A program made the position numbers and the translations under genes. The notes below the pieces were generated by a model. The model was not told where the DNA came from and searched no databases. It saw nothing but the letters and a program-made list of their open reading frames with translations. From Planctomycetaceae bacterium (lineage in GTDB: Bacteria > Planctomycetota > Planctomycetia > Pirellulales > Thermoguttaceae), in NCBI GenBank assembly GCA_031274385.1, contig JAISQH010000352.1, positions 1-7,003 on the forward strand: a stretch of 7,003 bases of DNA, written 5' to 3'. Numbering within the stretch: the first letter of the stretch is position 1; every line of letters begins with the position of its first letter. This document shows, piece by piece, positions 1-5,058 of this stretch.

Positions 1-548
1 GCAGCGGTCTCATCGTCCAGAGATTCCTCAACCGCTTTCAGACTGCCGTAAGGAACGTACGTAAATCCGGCAAGCAAAGGACCAAGACCTTCATGGTATT
101 TCGGTTGCGCTGTTGCAGAAATCGCGCCCATCGTTCTGCCGTGAAAACTCCCCTGAAACGTAACAATCTTGTAACGCTCCTTTGAAGAATGAAGCCGGAC
201 AAGTTTGATCGCCGCCTCATTCGCTTCGGCTCCGCTGTTACAGAAAAATGCCTGCCCGCCAAAACTACGCTCCGACAACAACTTCGCCCATTGTCCCTGC
301 AACTCAGTGTACCAAGTATTCGGAACATGAATCAACTTGGCAACCTGTTTTTGTACGGCTTCGACAATCGGTTTCGGACAATGCCCGTAAAGACCACAAC
401 CCCAACCGGGAAAAAAATCAATGTAACGCCGCCCCTCCGCATCCCAAATCTCAGAACCTTCACCACGTACCAACGACACCGGATACCGCGTGTAATTGCC
501 AATAACATATTTGTTATATAACGAAATCGTTTCCTGTGAACTAAGCAT
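1..548 (-). CDS. argD: Acetylornithine/ornithine aminotransferase (ArgD-type), N-terminal part, cut by the window edge
   Basis: A frame stays open from an ATG at 548-546 to the left edge, giving about 182 residues. It is a class III PLP-dependent aminotransferase. The predicted reaction is transfer of an amino group between glutamate and N-acetylglutamate semialdehyde in cytosolic arginine synthesis. Seen in the sequence: the domain opening IWDAEGRRYIDFFPGWG at about 34-50, the PLP-phosphate loop CNSGAEANEAA at 103-113, and FHGRTMGA at 135-142, which carries the residues that stack on and contact the cofactor. The catalytic lysine and the C-terminal half lie outside the window. No Shine-Dalgarno is visible upstream, but the start matches the family's usual N-terminus. 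It reads in the same direction as the PIN/antitoxin genes upstream, 67 bases from the last of them, so read-through is possible. Another class III aminotransferase is possible, but the WYTELQG...FGGQAFFCNSGAEANEAA pattern is strongly ArgD-like. Confidence 0.92.
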   Translation of the reverse strand, partial: MLSSQETISLYNKYVIGNYTRYPVSLVRGEGSEIWDAEGRRYIDFFPGWGCGLYGHCPKPIVEAVQKQVAKLIHVPNTWYTELQGQWAKLLSERSFGGQAFFCNSGAEANEAAIKLVRLHSSKERYKIVTFQGSFHGRTMGAISATAQPKYHEGLGPLLAGFTYVPYGSLKAVEESLDDETA

Positions 549-615
549 AGATAAATAATTTTTAAATGTTAATAAACGGTTCTTTTGCTAACTTCTAAAA
601 TATAGGCTTAACAAA

Positions 616-779
616 TCAATTTTCGTCAACGTGAAAGCCGAACTGTTTTCGTAACTGTTTTGAACGCCGTTGAAGGTCGTCACAAATCAAATCAATGTCG
701 TGATTGAATTTTGCAGCAGATTCAACTCGCTGTTGATGTAATTCCTCTAAGTCCGGCGCAATAAAATCAGACGGACGTT
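616..779. repeat. Duplicated 164-bp segment, copy A (partner 1505-1668)
   Basis: This segment aligns without gaps to 1505-1668, in the same orientation, with nine base differences (about 94.5% identity by hand count). It covers the 3' part of the two antitoxin-like genes, including the stop codon (TGA here, TAA in the other copy). Similarity drops sharply beyond 779 and before 616. Confidence 0.9.
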
Positions 780-888
780 GATCAATTCTTTCCATTGCTT
801 CACGAAGTTCCTCATCAGTAAACAAATCCTTTCTCAATAAATAAACCGGCGTTTGTTTTTCTTCCTGAGTTAAATTATCGAAAATCAC
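616..888 (-). CDS. Small charged protein, putative antitoxin partner of the PIN toxin
   Basis: A 90-residue protein starting with GTG at 888-886 inside the 3' end of the PIN gene (14-base overlap). A strong Shine-Dalgarno, GAGGAGG (minus strand, 901-895), lies six bases before the GTG, which decides this start and suggests translational coupling. The protein is hydrophilic and probably helical. It has a conserved-looking core, RVESAAKFNHDIDLICDD, at 54-71. From memory, short proteins with the pattern A-x-[KR]-F-N-x-D-[IL] are often encoded just after PIN genes of this subfamily, for example in cyanobacteria. That makes it the likely neutralising partner, but this is inferred from position and motif; no DNA-binding fold is recognisable. 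Its last 53 residues match those of the 1505-1726 protein at 50 positions. Confidence 0.78.
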   Translation of the reverse strand: MIFDNLTQEEKQTPVYLLRKDLFTDEELREAMERIDQRPSDFIAPDLEELHQQRVESAAKFNHDIDLICDDLQRRSKQLRKQFGFHVDEN

Positions 889-1417
889 TGTAAGCCTCCT
901 CTGTTTTCAATTGGTTAATGAGTTGTTTCGGTGTCATCAGTTTTGGAACAGTAAGCCCCAAAATCTGCAATACCTTTCGGATTTTCGGAAGTTGAACCGG
1001 ATTGGCAATATGTTTACAGTTCCATGTCAAGAGATAATCAATTTGATTAACGGCGGCACAAGCAATATGAATTGCATCTTGTTCTTCTTTGGAAGGTAAT
1101 GCCGTTTGCGTAAGTAGTTCTTTGGCAATATTCCTCATTTTGTCCGTAATTGTCAAAAGACGAATATTTTGAACAAATTGAATTCGAGAGGAACTTGCTG
1201 CCAAATCACCTCTGGAAATTTCATCCATCACCAAGTCTGAAATAAATAAATCAAATCGGTTTCGATAATTTTCCCACCACACCAACGAAGTTTGTTGTTC
1301 GTCCGCCACCGTTGGCAATTTACTAATCCAACTCGTTAAACGGCTAATAACCGATGTTTCCATGTAAACCGATGGTTTAGTTAATTGTCCTTCTCTATTA
1401 TAATCTTCATCTTCCAT
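875..1417 (-). CDS. PIN-domain protein, VapC-like putative toxin ribonuclease
   Basis: A 180-residue PIN-domain protein. It is predicted to be a metal-dependent RNase acting as the toxin of a type II-like TA pair. Visible features: the N-terminal PIN strand SVYMETSVISRLTS at 16-29 with Glu20 in the place of the usual first Asp; an acidic pair Asp65-Glu66 in LVMDEIS; the central EEQDAIHIACAA at 111-122 with Asp114; and DYLLTWNCKHIAN at 127-139 with Asn133 where many PIN proteins have a fourth acidic residue. The E-T-S start and the W-N-C-x-H-I motif are, from memory, normal for this subfamily, so they do not indicate inactivation. The first 14 residues are an acidic extension before the domain. 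No Shine-Dalgarno is visible. The frame ends inside the start of the downstream antitoxin-like gene. A paralogue of that partner lies 87 bases upstream. Confidence 0.88.
   Translation of the reverse strand: MEDEDYNREGQLTKPSVYMETSVISRLTSWISKLPTVADEQQTSLVWWENYRNRFDLFISDLVMDEISRGDLAASSSRIQFVQNIRLLTITDKMRNIAKELLTQTALPSKEEQDAIHIACAAVNQIDYLLTWNCKHIANPVQLPKIRKVLQILGLTVPKLMTPKQLINQLKTEEAYSDFR
895..901 (-). promoter_or_regulatory. Strong Shine-Dalgarno inside the PIN gene for the antitoxin-like gene
   Basis: GAGGAGG on the minus strand, six bases before the GTG at 888. It lies within the last codons of the PIN gene, encoding Thr-Glu-Glu-Ala. Among the minus-strand genes here it is the best ribosome-binding site. 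It would allow the small partner to be translated more efficiently than the PIN protein, as expected if the partner must be in excess. Confidence 0.8.
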
Positions 1418-1504
1418 TTTGTTTAGGCTTCATTTGAAGAAATATAAACAACCAGTTTCAGGCTTTATAATAACAACATCGTCCGAATTGTTTGGCAAAC
1501 GAAA

Positions 1505-1668
1505 TTAATTTTCATCAACGTGAAAGCTGAATTGTTTTCGTAACTGTTTTGAACGCCGTTGAAGATCGTCGCAAATCAAATCAATGTCGTGATTGAATTT
1601 TGCAGCAGATTCAACTCGCCGTTGATGTAATTCCTCCAAGTCCGGCGCAATAAAATCAGGCGGACGTT
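1505..1668. repeat. Duplicated 164-bp segment, copy B (partner 616-779)
   Basis: Direct-repeat partner of 616-779. The two copies flank the PIN gene, so homologous recombination between them would delete the PIN gene and leave a single fused antitoxin-like gene. Confidence 0.9.
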
Positions 1669-1726
1669 TGGCAAATTCTTCTTCTAATTCGCGTTTTTCT
1701 TCGTCGGTGATTTGCCGAGTCAACAT
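1505..1726 (-). CDS. Second, orphan copy of the antitoxin-like protein
   Basis: A 73-residue protein starting with ATG at 1726-1724. Its last 53 residues (from RPPDFIAPDLEELHQRRVES onward) are identical at 50 positions to the end of the 616-888 protein; the differences are Pro23, Arg36 and Ser67. The N-terminus is shorter and divergent (MLTRQITDEEKRELEEEF) but still alignable to FTDEELREAMERI of the other copy. No PIN gene precedes it, and the PIN gene at 875-1417 follows 87 bases downstream on the same strand. It could be an extra antitoxin, an anti-addiction remnant, or the leftover of a duplicated toxin-antitoxin pair. The codon pattern is intact across the near-identical segment, with only three residue changes among nine base differences, so it looks maintained and not decaying. 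No Shine-Dalgarno is visible. The long inverted repeat ends just 18 bases before the start. Confidence 0.72.
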   Translation of the reverse strand: MLTRQITDEEKRELEEEFAKRPPDFIAPDLEELHQRRVESAAKFNHDIDLICDDLQRRSKQLRKQFSFHVDEN

Positions 1727-1744
1727 AAATTAAGTCTATTGTTG

Positions 1745-1923
1745 TTTGTCAACAGATTTTACAGATGATACAGATTCGTTTTTGGGAACTTCTAAAAACC
1801 TCACTCCTCACAAATTTCGCATTGAAAAATAAGGAACTTGCGAGCAATTTTTAGGCAAAATAATGAGTTTTTAGAAGTTCCCTTTTGTTAAAATCTGTAT
1901 CATCTGCATAATCTGTTGACAAA
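1745..1923. repeat. Long imperfect inverted repeat built on 9-bp CAGAT units (MITE-like or dispersed repeat)
   Basis: The left arm 1745-1803 and right arm 1864-1923 are imperfect reverse complements over nearly 60 bases, with a 60-base centre. Matching blocks include TTTGTCAACAGATT at the outer end, CAGATGATACAGATT in the middle and GGGAACTTCTAAAAAC at the inner end. The outer part of each arm is made of three consecutive 9-bp units of the form CAGATNNTA. It encodes no protein. Each outer end reads TTGACA outward, at 1752-1747 on minus and 1916-1921 on plus. It could be a non-autonomous transposable element, a dispersed intergenic palindrome, or a structured RNA. No clear target-site duplication is seen. 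Confidence 0.8.
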
Positions 1924-2031
1924 ATTCCCCACTTTCTAACAAAATCAGACAATTAAAATGAAATAATCAGTGAATTTTTAACGTAACCCATATTTTATCA
2001 TCTTCACTGATTCGTGCAAGAGGTTTTAAAA

Positions 2032-2073
2032 ATTGGAAATTGGAAATTGGAAATTGGAAACTGGAAGTTGGAA
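2032..2073. repeat. Heptamer tandem repeat, six copies of ATTGGAA
   Basis: Four perfect ATTGGAA units (2032-2059) are followed by two variant units, ACTGGAA and GTTGGAA (2060-2073). The degenerate copies at one edge suggest growth by slippage. It lies in intergenic DNA, so length changes would not disturb a reading frame. Its function is unknown. Confidence 0.92.
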
Positions 2074-2121
2074 ATGACTCATCAATTCAATTTTGTTTGT
2101 TCCTGAATTTTTAGCGGTTTT

Positions 2122-2139
2122 GGAACCTGATTTGGTTCC
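2122..2139. repeat. Small intergenic hairpin GGAACC/GGTTCC
   Basis: GGAACC (2122-2127) and GGTTCC (2134-2139) can pair around a six-base loop. No T-run follows directly on either strand, so it is not a convincing terminator. It is noted as possible leader or operator structure only. Confidence 0.4.
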
Positions 2140-2192
2140 TTAGACGAAATTCGGCTCAAAAGGTTACAAAGAAAACTAAAAAAAGTGAAAAA

Positions 2193-2212
2193 TTTATCAA
2201 AAAAATGATAAA
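2193..2212. repeat. AT-rich perfect hairpin TTTATCA/TGATAAA before the promoter
   Basis: TTTATCA and TGATAAA are perfect inverted repeats around a six-A loop, ending 17 bases before the predicted -35 box. Their position upstream of the promoter and their dyad symmetry would suit an operator or an UP-like element. No known regulator site is recognised. Confidence 0.4.
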
Positions 2213-2228
2213 AAAGTCGTTTTTTTTG

Positions 2229-2256
2229 TTGGAAAATTTTTTTTAGGGATTATAAT
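2229..2256 (+). promoter_or_regulatory. Predicted sigma-70-type promoter for the cyclase-like gene
   Basis: A perfect -10 box TATAAT (2251-2256) is preceded after 16 bases by TTGGAA (2229-2234) as a plausible -35. Long A and T tracts lie just upstream. Transcription would begin near 2262-2264, leaving a leader of about 50 bases before the ATG at 2316. The -10 match is exact and the -35 is only partial. Confidence 0.6.
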
Positions 2257-2302
2257 GAACCGGTTGTTTGTTTTCCGTCTTGACTTGATACCCCCTTTTG
2301 AT

Positions 2303-2306
2303 AGGA
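2303..2306 (+). promoter_or_regulatory. Shine-Dalgarno AGGA for the cyclase-like gene
   Basis: AGGA sits nine bases before the ATG at 2316. This decides the start in favour of that ATG over an in-frame TTG at 2298, which lies upstream of the ribosome-binding site and has none of its own. Confidence 0.65.
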
Positions 2307-2315
2307 AACCAGATT

Positions 2316-3872
2316 ATGAGCGAAAAGACCATCCAAGAAGTTTCGACTTCGGATGAAGTTGAAGAACTTCCAGTGAGTGACGATTACGACCCGGCGTTGG
2401 AAAATATCCGGCGGCGGTTCTCCATCAGGCAGTTTATGCGTGATGCGCCGAGTATTGTGTTTAGTTTGGCAATTCACGGAGTGGTGTTGCTGCTCCTTGC
2501 AATTTGTTATCTTCCGACAATTGTTGATTTCCGTCCTGATTTGACGGCAAATCTGGAAGATTTGGGTGAAATTGAAGAGGTTGCTCTCTTCGATGAAGAC
2601 CCTGTTGAAATTAATCTTGATGAAGTTAACGATGTTGCGGAAATTGATACGCCAACTGAGACGATATCAACGGAAATGAATGTTCCCGAAGCGGCACCGG
2701 AAATTCCGACATCTGATCTTGGCGACCTCATGGCACCCAATTCGTTGATTTCCAATGTGGGCAGTCTTTCCGGCAATCTCGGTGACCGGAAAAACAAAAG
2801 AGGGATTGTCGGAATGTCTGAGGACAGTGAAAAATCGGTTGCCGGCGGTCTTCAGTGGATTGCCGAACACCAATTGCCCAACGGCTCATGGTCCTACACT
2901 CAATTGAGAAATCCGAATTGTCGTAACAAATGTAAGGACACGCCGCTTGATACGGCAAATAAGTCGTTTGTTTCTGCAACAGCAATGGCGTTGCTTCCCA
3001 TGCTTGGTTCCGGTATCACGCATAAAGACGGCAAATATAAAAAAGAGGTCAAAGCCGGTCTTGATTATATTACCAGTAATTATCAAGTGAGACCGGAGGG
3101 AATTATTCTTGCCGAAAAGGGTTCCAGTCCGGTGATGTATCATCACGGTTTGACAACCATTGTCATTTGTGAAGCAGCGGCGATGACGCGTGACAAAAAT
3201 CTTGAAAAGATTGCTCAGGGAGCGGTCAATTATATTGCTTGGGCGCAAGACCCGGTTGGCGGCGGTTGGCGTTATTCACCGAAACAGCCGGGCGATACTT
3301 CGGGAATGGGCTGGAATTTTATGGCGTTGAAAAGTGCCCAGATGGCGTATTTGAATGTGCCGCCTAAAACAATACGCGGCGCGAAACATTTTCTTGACAA
3401 TGTTGTTGGAGCCGAAGGCGGAGCCAAGTACGGTTATTTGAACAATAAACCCAATGATTCCGAAGGTTTGAAAAGAGGAATTCAGGCAACAACTGCCATT
3501 GGATTATTGGGACAAATGTATATGGGTTGGAAAGCCGATCATCCGTCATTGGTGAAGGGAACCGACTATCTTTCGCAATGGGGACCGAATGCCGGAAGTA
3601 TTTATTACAGTTATTACGCAACTCAGGTGATGCACCATGTTGGCGGAGAAAAGTGGGATAAATGGAACAAGAAAATGCGTGATGATTTGATCAAGCGTCA
3701 ATCGACGGAAGGGCATGAGAAGGGCAGTTGGCCCGTTGAGGGCGGTTTGGTCGGCAACAGCGGCGGACGCCTCGTCGGAACTGCTTTTGCTACTATGATT
3801 CTCGAAGTCTATTACCGGCATTTACCACTCTACCGAAAAACCTCCACCGTCGATGCCTTTCCTCTGGACTGA
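2316..3872 (+). CDS. Membrane-anchored protein with squalene/terpenoid-cyclase-like repeats
   Basis: A 518-residue protein. A cytoplasmic N-terminus (1-45) leads into one hydrophobic segment, PSIVFSLAIHGVVLLLLAIC (about 45-64), whose S-L-x-x-H pattern resembles TonB-type anchors. An acidic, low-complexity linker (about 75-140) follows, then a large domain (about 165-505). That domain has repeats of the prenyltransferase/squalene-oxidase type with QW-like ends: LQWIAEHQLPNGSWS (179-193), YIAWAQDPVGGGWRYS (306-321) and LIKRQSTEGHEKGSWP (458-473). This predicts an alpha/alpha barrel facing the periplasm. I see no DxDD motif of squalene-hopene cyclases, so cyclase activity is unlikely. Cys202 and Cys206 form a CxxxC pair that might bind metal or form a disulphide. 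From memory, proteins with the GDTS, YYATQV and EVYYRHLPLY motifs are common in planctomycetes, mostly without known function. It is transcribed alone from its own predicted promoter. Confidence 0.88.
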   Translation: MSEKTIQEVSTSDEVEELPVSDDYDPALENIRRRFSIRQFMRDAPSIVFSLAIHGVVLLLLAICYLPTIVDFRPDLTANLEDLGEIEEVALFDEDPVEINLDEVNDVAEIDTPTETISTEMNVPEAAPEIPTSDLGDLMAPNSLISNVGSLSGNLGDRKNKRGIVGMSEDSEKSVAGGLQWIAEHQLPNGSWSYTQLRNPNCRNKCKDTPLDTANKSFVSATAMALLPMLGSGITHKDGKYKKEVKAGLDYITSNYQVRPEGIILAEKGSSPVMYHHGLTTIVICEAAAMTRDKNLEKIAQGAVNYIAWAQDPVGGGWRYSPKQPGDTSGMGWNFMALKSAQMAYLNVPPKTIRGAKHFLDNVVGAEGGAKYGYLNNKPNDSEGLKRGIQATTAIGLLGQMYMGWKADHPSLVKGTDYLSQWGPNAGSIYYSYYATQVMHHVGGEKWDKWNKKMRDDLIKRQSTEGHEKGSWPVEGGLVGNSGGRLVGTAFATMILEVYYRHLPLYRKTSTVDAFPLD

Positions 3873-3902
3873 GAATTGATGGCTCAAAATATGGTATTGT
3901 GA

Positions 3903-3946
3903 TGTAACTGTCTCTTTTGTTTTTTAATCCGAAGTTGTAACTGTCT
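3903..3946 (+). repeat. Short direct repeat TGTAACTGTCT, two copies
   Basis: TGTAACTGTCT occurs at 3903-3913 and again at 3936-3946, 33 bases apart. Each copy is followed by a T-rich run. It starts 31 bases after the stop codon of the cyclase-like gene. The significance is unknown; it could be chance or the remnant of an insertion. Confidence 0.6.
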
Positions 3947-4066
3947 ATTTTAATTTTAAGCTTTCATAAATTTTTCGTCATGTCATTTTGTTTCAAAAAA
4001 ATCCTCAATATACTCTTTTCACTTGAATATTCGGTTTTATTTTTCCTTTTATGAAATAGGAAGTAA

Positions 4067-4219
4067 CAAGGTAGGCGACCTCTCTCCGAGAGTTTTTTAG
4101 TCAATAGCGTCGGCGTACTCGCCGACTTGAACCACGTAACGCAATGTTTTCCGGTAAACCAAAGCCGGCTACCGCCGACGCTATTTACCAAATGTCTCGG
4201 AGAGAGGTTGCCTACCTTG
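4067..4219. mobile_element. MITE-like element with 25-bp terminal inverted repeats
   Basis: The ends 4067-4091 and 4195-4219 are reverse complements at 24 of 25 positions; they begin CAAGGTAGG and end CCTACCTTG. A second nested inverted pair, AATAGCGTCGGCG (4103-4115) and CGCCGACGCTATT (4173-4185), is perfect over 13 bases. The 153-bp element is GC-richer than its AT-rich surroundings and contains no credible gene. These traits suit a non-autonomous miniature transposable element or a dispersed palindromic repeat. The flanks (AAGTAA on the left, CTTAATTG on the right) show no clear target duplication. It could also act as a transcription barrier between the two convergent genes. Confidence 0.75.
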
Positions 4220-4263
4220 CTTAATTGAATAAAACTCCGCCAAATGAACAGGAGAAAATAATT

Positions 4264-4300
4264 CACAGAAAGGTAAGTATTCTTCCACTACCTTCCTGTG
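4264..4300 (-). terminator. Hairpin downstream of the lipoprotein gene, possible terminator
   Basis: CACAG-A-AAGGTA (4264-4275) and TACCTT-C-CTGTG (4289-4300) pair over 11 of 12 positions around a 13-base loop, 66 bases past the lipoprotein stop codon. On the minus strand the stem is followed by AATTATTTT, only a weak U-run, so intrinsic termination is uncertain. Confidence 0.35.
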
Positions 4301-4365
4301 CAAAATTCCACAATAATTAAACAATAAAAAGGAAAGAACTTGGTACTAATTTTTAGAATCTTTTG

Positions 4366-4890
4366 TCAGTTATTTGATTTTTCCTTACTTTCCAGACGAA
4401 CGGCTTTTCCGACATCAACTGTATGCTTCGAGGAATCATTTTTTATTTCCACTTCGGCACTTGTCTTTTCTGAAAGACCGAATAACGGGTCAACGTAATC
4501 AATATATCCAAGTTCGTCGTGCCATTTACCTTGTGCTACTGTTCCTTCAGTTGTCGGTGTTTGTTGTTTGTTTGGCAAGTATTCTCTCTTAACCACAACA
4601 ACCTTGAATTTTCCGGCAGGGCTACCGGAAAACTTTCCATAAGTCGTTAATTTTGCAAGACCGTTGGTATCGGTTTTACCTTTGATTGGCCAACGTGCCA
4701 ATGAAACATCAAGCGGAACCAAAGTAACAGCAGCTCCTTCTAACGGCTTGCCATCCTGAATGACGATGATTTGCACATCAGTAATCAAATCGGGTAATCC
4801 GGGCGGTTTTTGCACACCACGATCACAACCGGAGATAAAAAAGATACCAAATAAAAGTAAACAAATTGAAAAAAATGATAAAGTTTTCAT
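4366..4890 (-). CDS. Small lipoprotein with carboxypeptidase-regulatory/transthyretin-like fold
   Basis: A 174-residue lipoprotein. I place the start at the ATG at 4890-4888 because it gives a clean type II signal peptide: MKTLSFFSICLLLFGIFF followed by the lipobox ISGC with Cys22. An ATG 48 bases further upstream would add a 16-residue polar extension before it. After the Cys comes a Pro/Gly linker, then a beta-sandwich-like segment, DVQIIVIQDGKPLEGAAVTL, a TDTNGLAKLTTYGK turn and PAGKFKVVVVKREY. These are the usual motifs of carboxypeptidase-regulatory-like domains. The C-terminus VEIKNDSSKHTVDVGKAV also fits the family. From memory, such lipoproteins are very common in planctomycetes and often lie beside DUF1559 genes, as here. 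The role is unknown, presumably structural or binding at the cell envelope. It lies 168 bases downstream of the DUF1559 gene on the same strand. No Shine-Dalgarno is seen. Confidence 0.82.
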   Translation of the reverse strand: MKTLSFFSICLLLFGIFFISGCDRGVQKPPGLPDLITDVQIIVIQDGKPLEGAAVTLVPLDVSLARWPIKGKTDTNGLAKLTTYGKFSGSPAGKFKVVVVKREYLPNKQQTPTTEGTVAQGKWHDELGYIDYVDPLFGLSEKTSAEVEIKNDSSKHTVDVGKAVRLESKEKSNN

Positions 4891-4953
4891 AACAATAATC
4901 GTAAATGAGGAATGCTTTGAAACATACATTTTGTACATTGGAATTCGGTTTTC

Positions 4954-5025
4954 CTTTTTTTTGAAAGACGAAAAGGAGAAACAAACGAAAATTTAGTTCC
5001 AGCCTTTTTCGTCTCTCAAAAAAAG
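4954..5025. repeat. Inverted repeat between the DUF1559 and lipoprotein genes
   Basis: The arms 4954-4976 and 5003-5025 are reverse complements over 23 bases with only minor mismatches, around a 26-base loop. The core is GAAAGACGAAAAGG against CCTTTTTCGTCTCTC, flanked by a T-run on the left and an A-run on the right. RNA from either strand would form a long stem closed by U-A pairs. It lies just after the DUF1559 stop codon (5059) and so could terminate, attenuate or stabilise that transcript. The trailing run is A on both strands, not U, so it is not a classic intrinsic terminator. Confidence 0.65.
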
Positions 5026-5058
5026 AAACAAAAAATTCAAGAGGAATGACTATAATGG

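Larger units (their letters stand above)
1727..2315. other. Gene-free, AT-rich intergenic region with several repeats
   Basis: About 590 bases between the divergently transcribed orphan antitoxin gene and the plus-strand cyclase-like gene. I see no credible coding frame in it. From left to right it contains a long imperfect inverted repeat (1745-1923), a featureless AT-rich stretch, a heptamer tandem array (2032-2073), a small GGAACC/GGTTCC hairpin (2122-2139), a TTTATCA/TGATAAA hairpin (2193-2212), alternating A and T tracts (about 2200-2245), and a predicted promoter. Confidence 0.8.
3873..4365. other. Gene-free region between convergent genes
   Basis: Nearly 500 bases between the stop codons of two convergent genes. 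It holds a short direct repeat (3903-3946), a T-rich stretch, a MITE-like inverted-repeat element (4067-4219) and a hairpin (4264-4300). A 100-codon minus-strand frame crosses the element, but its predicted protein has no recognisable features and I do not regard it as a gene. Confidence 0.75.

Noticed and set aside
189..521. Plus-strand open frame of 110 codons
   Set aside because: It lies antisense to the clearly coding ArgD sequence and its product has no family features.
911..1099. Plus-strand open frame within the PIN gene
   Set aside because: It is antisense to the PIN domain, short and without recognisable motifs.
1745..2073. Possible CRISPR-like array suggested by repeated short units
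   Set aside because: The units are 7 or 9 bases in direct tandem or inverted arms, with no 25-40 base repeats separated by unique spacers and no cas genes.
2298..2315. Upstream TTG start for the cyclase-like gene
   Set aside because: The Shine-Dalgarno AGGA at 2303-2306 lies downstream of this TTG and is correctly spaced for the ATG at 2316.
3964..4266. A 100-codon minus-strand open frame across the MITE-like element
   Set aside because: It consists largely of the two repeat arms and AT-rich flank, has no recognisable domain, and has no convincing ribosome-binding site. It is better explained as a chance frame through a repeat.
4891..4938. Upstream ATG start for the lipoprotein
   Set aside because: It would put a 16-residue polar extension before the signal peptide; the ATG at 4890 gives a normal lipoprotein signal.
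5051..5056. TATAAT on the plus strand after the DUF1559 stop codon
   Set aside because: There is no plausible -35 box and no plus-strand gene downstream; the match is likely chance in AT-rich DNA.
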